The translations under genes were made by a program, and so were the position numbers. Shown piece after piece: positions 33,716-41,180 of a DNA stretch of 64,000 nucleotides (the stretch's first letter is position 1; the number at the start of each line of letters is the position of its first letter). The DNA is from Bacillota bacterium (GTDB lineage: Bacteria; Bacillota; Clostridia; Christensenellales; UMGS416): assembly GCA_023398815.1 (NCBI GenBank), contig JAEWRW010000026.1, positions 62,001 through 126,000 on the forward strand, given 5' to 3'. Under the pieces are notes generated by a model that was not told where the DNA came from, ran no database searches, and saw nothing but the letters and a program-made list of their open reading frames with translations.

Positions 33716-33991
33716 ATGAACAACAACATCATGGGCGAAAAGGAAATCCTCAACGACCTGTTGAACCAGGAAAAGCAGATCATCGGCACCTATTCCACCG
33801 CGGTGACCGAATCGTCCTGCCCCAACATGCGCCAGCTGCTGCTGCGCAACATCAATGAGTGCTCAACCGACCAGTTCAACCTCTTCAGCACCATGGTCAC
33901 CAAGGGATATTACCAGACCAAGGACGCCCAGGACCAGGAAGTGCAGCAGGCCAAGCAGAAGTTCCAGCAGATGCAGGGGCAGCTGATGTAA
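33716..33991 (+). CDS. CotF family spore coat protein
   Basis: 91 residues. EKEILNDLLNQEKQIIGTYSTAVTESSCPNMRQLL and the second helix pair ending MVTKGYYQTKDA match the Coat_F (PF07875) ferritin-like fold of about 60-90 residues. It indicates an endospore former. Strong AGGAGG site; follows the preceding gene by 11 nt. Confidence 0.88.
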   Translation: MNNNIMGEKEILNDLLNQEKQIIGTYSTAVTESSCPNMRQLLLRNINECSTDQFNLFSTMVTKGYYQTKDAQDQEVQQAKQKFQQMQGQLM

Positions 33992-34015
33992 CCCAGCAGA
34001 CTACACGAATGCGCC

Positions 34016-34052
34016 GCGCCCGTATCCCGCTGTCGGCGGATACGGGCGCTTT
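34016..34052 (+). terminator. Terminator of the coat-protein pair
   Basis: 12-bp perfect arms GCGCCCGTATCC / GGATACGGGCGC followed by TTT, 24 nt after the CotF stop. Confidence 0.85.
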
Positions 34053-34080
34053 GCATATGGGCTAGGCCTTCGAGTATGCC

Positions 34081-34112
34081 AAAACAGCCGCAAAGGATTT
34101 CCTTCGCGGCTG
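34081..34112 (-). terminator. Terminator of the ireB-ruvX-DUF1292 operon
   Basis: Minus-strand hairpin CAGCCGCGAAGGA / TCCTTTGCGGCTG followed by TTTTGG, 17 nt after the DUF1292 stop. Confidence 0.85.
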
Positions 34113-34129
34113 TCTGCAAGCATCAAAGA

Positions 34130-34414
34130 CTATTCTTCGTCGTCCTCTTCTTCTTCCTCATCCACCATTGCCATGTACTTCTCGAACACAGCTTCGGCCA
34201 GGTCGTCATCGTCCACGCTGACGAGCTCCATCTCTTCGCTGTCCTCGGTGGTGATCATCTCCAGGATGACGATGGCTTCTTCCTCGTCGTCCTCGCCCAC
34301 CTCGGGGGTGAGAATGGCGTATTGGCGACCTTCGTGTTCCACGGTGGTGATGAAGATGAAGTTTTCCTTCTGGCCCTCGTCGTCAACTAATTCGATGATC
34401 CGTTCCTCGTCCAT
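34130..34414 (-). CDS. DUF1292 family acidic protein (YrzB-like)
   Basis: 94 residues, very acidic, with a Glu/Asp tail (DEEEEEDDEE). The N-terminal MDEERIIELVDDEG...FIFITTVEHEGRQYAIL is the DUF1292 pattern. Function unknown. It is the last gene of the conserved ireB-ruvX-yrzB block and its first 28 bp overlap the end of ruvX. Strong AAGGAGG site. Confidence 0.9.
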   Translation of the reverse strand: MDEERIIELVDDEGQKENFIFITTVEHEGRQYAILTPEVGEDDEEEAIVILEMITTEDSEEMELVSVDDDDLAEAVFEKYMAMVDEEEEEDDEE

Positions 34415-34836
34415 GGTAACGTCCTCCTTTTTTCATAAGCCCTGGCATCCAGATAGCCCTGCAGAAAGACCACTGCCGCCATTTTATCAATGACCTTACG
34501 CCGTTTCTCCCGACTCATGTCGGCCTGCAATAGAATCCGCTCGGCGGCTACGGTTGTCAAGCGTTCGTCAAACACATCCATCGGGCAGGAGACCACCTGC
34601 TCCAGCGCCTGGCCAAACTCGGCGGTCGCTTGGCAGCGGGGGCCCTCGGTGCCGTTCATGTTGCGCGGCCAGCCCAACACGATGAGCCCCACTTCATGCT
34701 GTTTCACCAGCCCAACGATATGGGCCAAATCCTGATCCAAACTCTGACGGTTGTATGTCTCCAACCCATTGGCACCAAAGAGCATGGGGTCGCTCAGTGC
34801 CACACCAATCCTTTTATCCCCAAAATCCAACGCCAT
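34387..34836 (-). CDS. ruvX: Holliday junction resolvase-like nuclease RuvX (YqgF)
   Basis: RNase H-like nuclease implicated in 16S rRNA 5' processing and/or Holliday junction resolution. Visible: ALDFGDKRIGVALSDP (first catalytic Asp), LGWPRNMNGTEG, FDERLTTVAAER (Glu) and DKMAAVVFLQGYLD (last Asp). I give ATG 34836 (149 residues); a CTG start at 34845 would add two residues, as in most family members, and has a better-placed AGGTGGG. Confidence 0.9.
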   Translation of the reverse strand: MALDFGDKRIGVALSDPMLFGANGLETYNRQSLDQDLAHIVGLVKQHEVGLIVLGWPRNMNGTEGPRCQATAEFGQALEQVVSCPMDVFDERLTTVAAERILLQADMSREKRRKVIDKMAAVVFLQGYLDARAYEKRRTLPWTRNGSSN

Positions 34837-34971
34837 AATACGCAGCGTCCAGCCCACCTTTCCTTCTGTCGCGGCCCGGCGAGCTTGCACCTGGCGAATC
34901 CCGCCCGGTTGCCCCACCAACGCTGCATGCCAAAGCCGACACCCGCCGCCCTAGCGCAGCGGGTGCCGCAC

Positions 34972-35244
34972 TCATTTCTTGTTCTTCTCGTCCAACGCCG
35001 TCAGGTAGAAGCGAACCAGCTCCTCCAGAATGACGTCACGCTCCAGCCGGCGGATAAGATACCGCGCGTTGTTGTGGCTGGTGACGTAGGTGGGGTCGCC
35101 ACTCATGATATACCCCACGAGCTGGTTGATGGGGTCGTAGCCCCGCTCCTTCAGTGCGCCATACACGCTGGAGAGGATGTCCTGTACGGTCTCCTCTTCG
35201 CGCTCCGGACGAAACTGCATGGTCTTGTCAAAATCGAATCCCAT
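34972..35244 (-). CDS. ireB: IreB family regulatory phosphoprotein (UPF0297)
   Basis: 90 residues starting MGFDFDKTMQF, with VYGALKERGYDPINQLVGYIMSGDPTYVTSH, the near-invariant UPF0297 core. In Enterococcus, IreB is phosphorylated on Thr by the PASTA kinase IreK. The start has GAGGTG. In many Bacillota the upstream gene is alaS; here the upstream neighbour is a promoter and then fhs. Confidence 0.93.
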   Translation of the reverse strand: MGFDFDKTMQFRPEREEETVQDILSSVYGALKERGYDPINQLVGYIMSGDPTYVTSHNNARYLIRRLERDVILEELVRFYLTALDEKNKK

Positions 35245-35274
35245 AGTATCACCTCGCACCCAGTGCCTTGGTTC

Positions 35275-35303
35275 ATTATACAAACATTTACCAATCAATG
35301 CAA
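35275..35303 (-). promoter_or_regulatory. Promoter of ireB-ruvX-DUF1292
   Basis: TTGCAT (35298-35303), 17-bp spacer, perfect TATAAT (35275-35280); leader about 25 nt. Confidence 0.8.
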
Positions 35304-35350
35304 TCCAATGCATGCAAATGCTGGAAGGCCGACCCTGTCGAATCCTGCCG

Positions 35351-37015
35351 TCAGAAGAGCCCGGAGACCTCGCCGCTGGCGTCGATGTCGATGCTTTCGG
35401 CCGCCGGATGCTTGGAAAGGCCCGGCATTTTCAGGATGCTGCCGGCCTGCAGCACCACAAAGCCTGCCCCGGCCAGCAGCTTGGCCTCCCGCACGCGCAG
35501 GGTGAAGCCTGTGGGCGCACCCAGCGCCTTGGCGTCGTCGCTGACTGAGTACTGCGTCTTGGCCACACACAGCGGCAGCCCACCACAGCCGGCCCGCTCC
35601 AACGCATCAAGCTCGGCCTCCGCCTGCGGGCTGAACTCCACCGCCGCACCGCCGTACCAATCCCGCACCAAGCGCTCAGCCTTCTGCCGCAGGGGCAGGG
35701 CGACGTCGTAGACGAAATGGGGTTCGGTGGGCTGCGCGGCTTCCATCACGGCCTGCGCCAACCCAGTGGCACCGGCCCCGCCATCGGCCCAAGCTGTGAA
35801 GGGACAGGCCCGCACGCCCAGCGCCGCGCAGCCCTCCTCCACCGCCCGCAGTTCCTCGTCGCTATCGGTGGTGAAACGGTTGACAGCCACCACCACCGGT
35901 AGGCCCAGCCCACGCAGGTTGGCCACATGATGGGTGAGGTTGACAAGCCCCGCCCGCACTGCGTCAGCGTCGGGGGGCGTCAGATTGTCCTTGGCCACGC
36001 CGCCGTGGTATTTGAGGGCCCGCACCGTGGCCACCACCACCACGGCCGACGGCCACAGCCCGGCGGCACGGCACTTGATGTCCAGGAACTTCTCCGCCCC
36101 CAGGTCCGCGCCGAAACCCGCCTCGGTCACCACCCAATCGGCACAGGCCAGCGCCGTACGAGTGGCGATGACGCTGTTACAGCCATGGGCGATGTTGGCG
36201 AACGGGCCGCCGTGGATGAACACCGGCGTTCCCTCCAGCGTCTGCACCAGATTGGGCTGGATGGCCTCCTTCAAGAGCACCGCCATGGCACCGTCGGCTT
36301 TCAGCATGGCCGCAGTGACGGGCTTGCCCTGCACATCTCGCGCCACCACGATGGCACCCAGTCGGCGCTTGAGGTCAGTGAGATCGCTGGCCAGGCACAG
36401 CACCGCCATGACCTCGGAAGCGGCGGTGATGTCAAAACCATCCAAGCGGGGAACGCCGTTGTTGCGACCCAGACCGCTCTCAATCTGCCTCAGCTGCCGG
36501 TCGTTCATGTCAAGCGCCCGCCGCCAGGTGATCGTCGCCGGGTCAATGTTGAGCTCATTGCCCTGGAAGAGGTGGTTGTCCAGCATGGCAGCCAGCAGGT
36601 TGTTGGCCGCAGTCACCGCGTGGATGTCGCCGGTGAAGTGGAGGTTCAAATCCTCCATGGGCACGACCTGGGCATAGCCGCCGCCAGCCGCGCCTCCCTT
36701 CACGCCAAAAACCGGGCCAAGCGACGGCTCCCGCAGGGCCAGCGCCACCCGCTGCCCCAGCCGCGCCAGGCCGTCGCCCAGCCCCACCGAGGTCGTGGTC
36801 TTGCCCTCGCCTGCCGGCGTGGGGTTGATGGCCGTCACCAGCACCAGCTTGCCCTGCCGGCCGCTTGCCCGCAGCTGCTCCACCACGTTCAGGGGCACCT
36901 TGGCCTTGTGCCGGCCATAGGGAATGAGTTCCTCTGAGTCGATGCCCAGCTTCGCCGCGATGGTCTCCATCGGTTCCATCCTCGCCGCGCGGGCGATTTC
37001 AATATCCGTCAGCAT
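35351..37015 (-). CDS. fhs: Formate-tetrahydrofolate ligase
   Basis: ATP + formate + THF to 10-formyl-THF; central to the Wood-Ljungdahl and glycine pathways of clostridia. 554 residues: AINPTPAGEGKTTTSVGLGDGLARLG (split P-loop region), GGYAQVVPMEDLNLHFTGDIHAV, and PAIDVD-like C-terminal core are typical. The start MLTDIEIARAARM has GGGAGG. The long upstream frame crosses repeat E and is not coding. No other one-carbon genes are adjacent. Confidence 0.96.
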   Translation of the reverse strand: MLTDIEIARAARMEPMETIAAKLGIDSEELIPYGRHKAKVPLNVVEQLRASGRQGKLVLVTAINPTPAGEGKTTTSVGLGDGLARLGQRVALALREPSLGPVFGVKGGAAGGGYAQVVPMEDLNLHFTGDIHAVTAANNLLAAMLDNHLFQGNELNIDPATITWRRALDMNDRQLRQIESGLGRNNGVPRLDGFDITAASEVMAVLCLASDLTDLKRRLGAIVVARDVQGKPVTAAMLKADGAMAVLLKEAIQPNLVQTLEGTPVFIHGGPFANIAHGCNSVIATRTALACADWVVTEAGFGADLGAEKFLDIKCRAAGLWPSAVVVVATVRALKYHGGVAKDNLTPPDADAVRAGLVNLTHHVANLRGLGLPVVVAVNRFTTDSDEELRAVEEGCAALGVRACPFTAWADGGAGATGLAQAVMEAAQPTEPHFVYDVALPLRQKAERLVRDWYGGAAVEFSPQAEAELDALERAGCGGLPLCVAKTQYSVSDDAKALGAPTGFTLRVREAKLLAGAGFVVLQAGSILKMPGLSKHPAAESIDIDASGEVSGLF

Positions 37016-37043
37016 GCTGTCCCTCCCATTCGTGCCACACAAA

Positions 37044-37363
37044 AAGGCGAATGCATCATTCGCCTTCCCCTCCGGCTGTCGACTGAGTCGACAGCCTTTC
37101 GCGCCCGCTGCTGCGGCGACGTCCGCGATCCAGAGTGCTTGTCTCTGCTTCTGCGAATCGCCCGCCGCACATGTCGCCGTGCGATGAGAAACGATAGCAC
37201 CCATGCTGGTTCCATGGAATACGTTTCGCCGCGGGCGGGATTTTGCTATCCACTTCACCCTGGCGCTCGCTTCCCTTCCGCCGGATGAACCGGCGCTCAG
37301 CGATTGGCTTCGTTCCCTGTACCTGCTTTGCAGACAAGTGAAGGCGAATGCATCACTCGCCTT
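37044..37363 (+). repeat. Dispersed multi-hairpin repeat, copy E, with matched flanking hairpins
   Basis: Flanked left (37044-37066) and right (37341-37363) by hairpins AAGGCGAATG-CAT-CATTCGCCTT (one change on the right). Inside: GGCTGTCGAC-TGA-GTCGACAGCC (37074-37096); stem-loop 1 (37099-37128, loop CTGCTGCGGCGA); GCTTGT (37137-37142); stem-loop 2 (37157-37185, arms ATCGCCCG/CGTGCGAT, loop CCGCACATGTCGC); GAATACGTTTCGCC...TTTT; hairpin CGCCGG-ATGAA-CCGGCG (37279-37295); and the end TTTGCAGACAAGTG. No gene is supported in the gap 37016-37393. Confidence 0.88.
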
Positions 37364-37393
37364 CCTTAGTATTGCCTTAGTATGCGCCAAAAC

Positions 37394-38023
37394 TCAAATG
37401 TTGAGGCTCTCCACCTGCTCGGGCGGGTTGACCCACTCTTCCAGCCCCTCGGCCATCAGGTCCGGCAGCATGTCGTCGGTGTACTCCGCCAGCAACTCCG
37501 TCTCGTCAAAGACGGAGACGACGCCGTCAAAGAGCGTGGCGATGGCCTCGCGCACGTCGGTGAAGTCCTTGAGCTTCAGGTGGTTCAGGATGTCGATGAC
37601 CATCTTGTGGTCGTCGATGGTCATGGCCAGGAAAAACTGCGCCGGAATGGAGACCGTAAAATCCTCGGTCACCATCTCCTCCCCCTGGGGCAGCCGCTCG
37701 CCGAACTCTTGGATTTCCTCTTCCGTCAGCTTCATATACTCGGGGTCGTAGAGGCTGGGGTGGGGCTTCTGGAAGACGCAGAGACGGTGCTTGCCAAAGA
37801 GCCGCTGGAAGAACCCGGTGTGCAACTCCACCACGCCCAACACATCCTCCATCGCGTCCACCTCACGGTAACCCACGACGTTGGAGAACTCCAAAAGCTG
37901 GTAGCGCCGTTCCAGATTGGCCACGATTGCGCGCAGCATCCGGCCGGGGAGAATGGGCCTGTCCTCCGGCAGCGTGATGAGACAGGCGTATTTCTCCATC
38001 TTGAAATCGCACTTGGTCAGCAT
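37394..38023 (-). CDS. Conserved hypothetical protein
   Basis: 209 residues if started at ATG 38023, which has AGGAG at 7 nt and a 45-nt leader from the promoter at 38075; the ATG at 38059 would be only about 9 nt from the predicted transcription start. The protein is acidic and soluble, without signal or membrane segments (MEKYACLITLPEDRPILPGRM..., EEIQEFGERLPQGEEMV). I do not recognise the family. Confidence 0.7.
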   Translation of the reverse strand: MLTKCDFKMEKYACLITLPEDRPILPGRMLRAIVANLERRYQLLEFSNVVGYREVDAMEDVLGVVELHTGFFQRLFGKHRLCVFQKPHPSLYDPEYMKLTEEEIQEFGERLPQGEEMVTEDFTVSIPAQFFLAMTIDDHKMVIDILNHLKLKDFTDVREAIATLFDGVVSVFDETELLAEYTDDMLPDLMAEGLEEWVNPPEQVESLNI

Positions 38024-38074
38024 GTACTTCTCCTGCAGAGCGATCTGAGAAATGGGCATAGTTCCATAAGGTTA

Positions 38075-38103
38075 ATAATACCCAGCGGGTGTCGGGCAGT
38101 CAA
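38075..38103 (-). promoter_or_regulatory. Promoter of the hypothetical gene at 38023
   Basis: TTGACT (38098-38103), 17-bp spacer, TATTAT (38075-38080). Confidence 0.75.
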
Positions 38104-38153
38104 GCATTTTGTCGCTTCGGCACGGATTGGGGCGGCGGACAGCACGACCCCGG

Positions 38154-39851
38154 TCACATGCGCTCCGGTGCTTCGATACCCAGCAGCCACAGGCCCCGGC
38201 GGATGACCAGGCGCACCGCGTCAGCAAGCTGCAGCTTGGCACAGATCTGTGCGGGCTCACCCTCCAGAATGCGGTGCTCGTAGTAGAACTTGTTGAAGGC
38301 CTTGGCCACCTCAATGACCTGACGGGAGACGACCATGGGCTCGTAGCGCTCGGCCGCCTCGCGGACGGCGTCGGGGAAGCCAGCCAGCTCCTTCAGCAAG
38401 CCCTGGGCCTCGTCGTTGGTCAGCACCGACCAATCCGGCGTGACGCCCTCGGGCAAGGCTGGGGCCTTGCGCCGCACGCTGCAGCAGCGGGCGTGGGTGT
38501 ACTGGATGTAGGGGGCCGTTTCACCGTCGAAATTGAGCACGGCGTCCCAGTCGAACACGATGTCCTTGATGCGGTTGTTGCACAGCACGCTAAAGAGCAC
38601 CGCGCCCACACCCACCTGCCGGGCGATGTCCTCCTTGCCATCGAGGTCGGGGCTCTTGACCTTGATGACCTCCAGCGCCTTCTCCCGCGCGGCGGCCAGC
38701 ACATCCTCCAGCCAGATGACGCGGCCTTTGCGGGTGGACATGGAGCCGTCGGCCATGCTGATCATGCCGAAATTGACGTGCTTCATATCCTTGACCCACT
38801 CGTGGCCCATCAGCTCCAGCACCTTGAAGAACTGGGCGAAGTGCAGGTTTTGCTGGTAGGCCACCACATAGAGGCTCTTGTCGAAGTTGTACTCCTTCTT
38901 GCGCCAGATGGCGGCCGCCAGGTCGCGGGTGGCGTAGAGGGTGGCGCCGTCGCTCTTCATGATGAGGTACGGCGGCATTTTGTAGGGCTCCAGGTCGACA
39001 ATCAAAGCGCCGTCGCTCTCCTTGAGTAGGCCCTTCGCCCGCAGCTCGGCGACGACGGGTTCCGTCTTGTCGTAGAAGAAGGCTTCGCCGTTGTAACTGT
39101 CAAAGGTGATGCCCAGTTGGTCGTAGACCTTCTGTACATCCACCAGCGTGATTTCCTTGAACCAATTAAAGAGCGCCAGCGCTTCCTCGTCGCCGTCCTC
39201 AATCTTCTTAAACCACGCGCGGGCCTCGTCGTCTAAGGCGGGGTTCTGCTCGGCCTCCTCGTGGAAGCGCACGTAGAGCCGCACCAGCTCGCGGATACCT
39301 CCGGCTTCCACCGCCGCGCGGTCGCCCCAGCGCTTGTATGCCACGATCTGCTTGCCAAACTGCGTGCCCCAGTCGCCCAGGTAATTGATGCTGACGCAGT
39401 GATAGCCGAGGTTCTGGAAGATGCGATAGAGCGAGTGGCCGATGGCCGTGGTGGAGAGGTGATGATGGGCAAAGGGCTTGGCGATGTTGATGGAGGAATA
39501 GTCAATGACGACTGTCTTGCCCGTGCCCTCCTGCCCCGCACCATAGCCCTCTCCCTGCCCGGCGATGGCCTCCAACACCGTGCTGGCCCACAGCCCACGG
39601 TCAATGAAGAAATTGAGGTAACCGCCCACGGCCTCCACGTGGGAGACGGCGGTGGGTTTCACCACCGCCTGCGCCAAGTCCGCCGCGATGGCCGGCGGAG
39701 CCTTTCGCAGGGTTTTGGCCAGACGGAAGCACGGGAACGCGAAATCCCCCAGCTTACTGTCCTGCGGCACCTCCAGGAAGCTCTCCAGCTCCTTGGCGTC
39801 CATCCCTGCGTGCGGCGCGATTGCCGCGGCGATTTGCTCTTTGAAATCCAT
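38154..39851 (-). CDS. argS: Arginyl-tRNA synthetase, with altered HIGH motif
   Basis: 565 residues. N-terminal ArgRS additional domain, then the class I core: DYSSINIAKPF followed by AHHH (128-131) where HxGH is expected, LGDWGTQFGK, AYQQNLHFAQFFKVLELMGHEW, and MSTRKGR in place of KMSKS as usual in ArgRS; C-terminal DALR anticodon domain with PYIQYTHARCCSV. ATG 39851 has AAGGAG. It has its own promoter at 39902-39930. Confidence 0.94.
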   Translation of the reverse strand: MDFKEQIAAAIAPHAGMDAKELESFLEVPQDSKLGDFAFPCFRLAKTLRKAPPAIAADLAQAVVKPTAVSHVEAVGGYLNFFIDRGLWASTVLEAIAGQGEGYGAGQEGTGKTVVIDYSSINIAKPFAHHHLSTTAIGHSLYRIFQNLGYHCVSINYLGDWGTQFGKQIVAYKRWGDRAAVEAGGIRELVRLYVRFHEEAEQNPALDDEARAWFKKIEDGDEEALALFNWFKEITLVDVQKVYDQLGITFDSYNGEAFFYDKTEPVVAELRAKGLLKESDGALIVDLEPYKMPPYLIMKSDGATLYATRDLAAAIWRKKEYNFDKSLYVVAYQQNLHFAQFFKVLELMGHEWVKDMKHVNFGMISMADGSMSTRKGRVIWLEDVLAAAREKALEVIKVKSPDLDGKEDIARQVGVGAVLFSVLCNNRIKDIVFDWDAVLNFDGETAPYIQYTHARCCSVRRKAPALPEGVTPDWSVLTNDEAQGLLKELAGFPDAVREAAERYEPMVVSRQVIEVAKAFNKFYYEHRILEGEPAQICAKLQLADAVRLVIRRGLWLLGIEAPERM

Positions 39852-39901
39852 CGTCCCGCTCCTTTTTCTCCATCCAATGACATATTCTTGCCTAAAAATA
39901 A

Positions 39902-39930
39902 ATATTAACACCCTGTCCCGTTTGCGTCAA
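39902..39930 (-). promoter_or_regulatory. argS promoter
   Basis: TTGACG (39925-39930), 17-bp spacer, TAATAT (39902-39907); leader about 45 nt, too short for a T-box, and none is seen. Confidence 0.75.
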
Positions 39931-39962
39931 GGCGCGGGGCTGGGTGCCGGTGCATTGGGTGC

Positions 39963-40550
39963 TTACGGCGCTGTGGTAGGGCTGCCGGCCCAAGCCAACA
40001 GCCGCAGGAACGACCGCAGCGTCGCCCCGGTCAGTTCCTCCCCAAACTCCTCCCCGCTGGCGGCAAAGGGCACCAGCCGGTCGTCGTCAGTCAGGTAGAA
40101 GCCGAACTCCCGGCCGCTGCCCCAGTTGGTCTGGCCGTTATTGTCGAAGGCCGTCAGGCACAGCACATAGCGCTGCCCCTTCGTCATGGTATACAGGAAT
40201 GCGTCATTGCGCCGGGGTACGTTCACCAGCAAAGTGTCACCCGGTGCCTTCCCCCACAGGGGGCGCAACACAGTGACCTCCATGGCACGGTACTCCTCCA
40301 CCCCGGGGATCCCCTCCCGTCGCAGCTCGGTGGCATGGGGCTCCCCCGCGGGCGTCACCACGGCGATGAGGTCGCTGTCTGCCAGCGCCTCCAGCGGGAT
40401 GGCAAAGGAATCCACCAGCGGGTTGGCGGGCACGGCGGGGTAGTGTTTGCGCAGTTCGTCCGCGTTCGGTTGGGTCTGAGTGGACACCAGGGTGATAGCC
40501 ACCGCCGCCAGCAGCAGGGCCGCCCAGAGCATCGCCGCACGTACTCTCAT
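39963..40550 (-). CDS. Secreted or membrane-anchored hypothetical protein
   Basis: 195 residues. MRVRAAMLWAALLLAAVAITLVSTQTQ is an N-terminal signal/anchor helix without a lipobox Cys. The rest is soluble, with segments such as EVTVLRPLWGKAPGDTLLVNVPRR that are common in small extracytoplasmic beta domains. No family recognised. ATG 40550 has GGAGGGAG. A minus-strand TATAAT lies at 40588-40593. Confidence 0.7.
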   Translation of the reverse strand: MRVRAAMLWAALLLAAVAITLVSTQTQPNADELRKHYPAVPANPLVDSFAIPLEALADSDLIAVVTPAGEPHATELRREGIPGVEEYRAMEVTVLRPLWGKAPGDTLLVNVPRRNDAFLYTMTKGQRYVLCLTAFDNNGQTNWGSGREFGFYLTDDDRLVPFAASGEEFGEELTGATLRSFLRLLAWAGSPTTAP

Positions 40551-40639
40551 CGCCGCTCCCTCCACCCTACCCAACAGTGGTTATTTCATTATAGCATGGT
40601 TCCGTTCTAGACAGCACCGCCTCCCGCTCTGCGGCCAGT

Positions 40640-40668
40640 TGCATCGCCTTCTGCGCTGTGATATGGTA
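40640..40668 (+). promoter_or_regulatory. Promoter of the flavoenzyme pair
   Basis: TTGCAT, 17-bp spacer, TATGGT, about 32 nt upstream of the PNPOx-like start. Confidence 0.55.
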
Positions 40669-40706
40669 GCTTCATCCAATGAAAACCATCGCTGGCGAGG
40701 TGAACC

Positions 40707-41180
40707 ATGTATAAGGAAATGCGCCGAAAAGCCAACCAACGCGACGAAGCCACCGCCTATGAGTACCTGAAGGCCGCGACCTGGGGCGTGCTGTCTCTGG
40801 CCGCTGACGGCCTGCCCTATGGCGTACCGCTGAGCCACGGCCTCATCGGTAAAACACTCTACTTCCACAGCGCCAAGGAAGGGCAGAAAGTGGACTTTGT
40901 GCGCACCAACCCCGTGGGGTGGTTTACCGCCGTTCCCAGTCAGGTCATCCTGCCGGCGGAAGCCACCGTTCATTATGCGTGCGTGATGGCCTACGGCCCT
41001 CTGCGGGTGGTGGAGGACGAGCGGGAACGTCATGACGGCCTGCACGCCATCAACCTGCAGAATGGCATCACGGGCGAGGACAGCGAGCGGTTCATCGCCG
41101 CCGACGGCCCGCGAGCACTGGTGCTGGCGCTGGACATCGAACGCATTGACGCCAAATGCACCAAGAGAGAGGGAGAATGA
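40707..41180 (+). CDS. Pyridoxamine 5'-phosphate oxidase-family FMN-binding protein
   Basis: 157 residues; MRRKANQRDEATAYEYLKAATWGVLSLAADGLPYGVPLSH is the start of the split-barrel FMN fold of the NimA/PNPOx-like group. Such proteins bind FMN and often reduce nitro compounds or act as flavin reductases. The stop overlaps the next start (ATGA), which couples it to an Old Yellow Enzyme-type flavoprotein. Site GAGGTG. Confidence 0.85.
   Translation: MYKEMRRKANQRDEATAYEYLKAATWGVLSLAADGLPYGVPLSHGLIGKTLYFHSAKEGQKVDFVRTNPVGWFTAVPSQVILPAEATVHYACVMAYGPLRVVEDERERHDGLHAINLQNGITGEDSERFIAADGPRALVLALDIERIDAKCTKREGE

Noticed and set aside
37016..37393. THF riboswitch upstream of fhs
   Set aside because: The region is filled by repeat E; no THF aptamer consensus was recognised.
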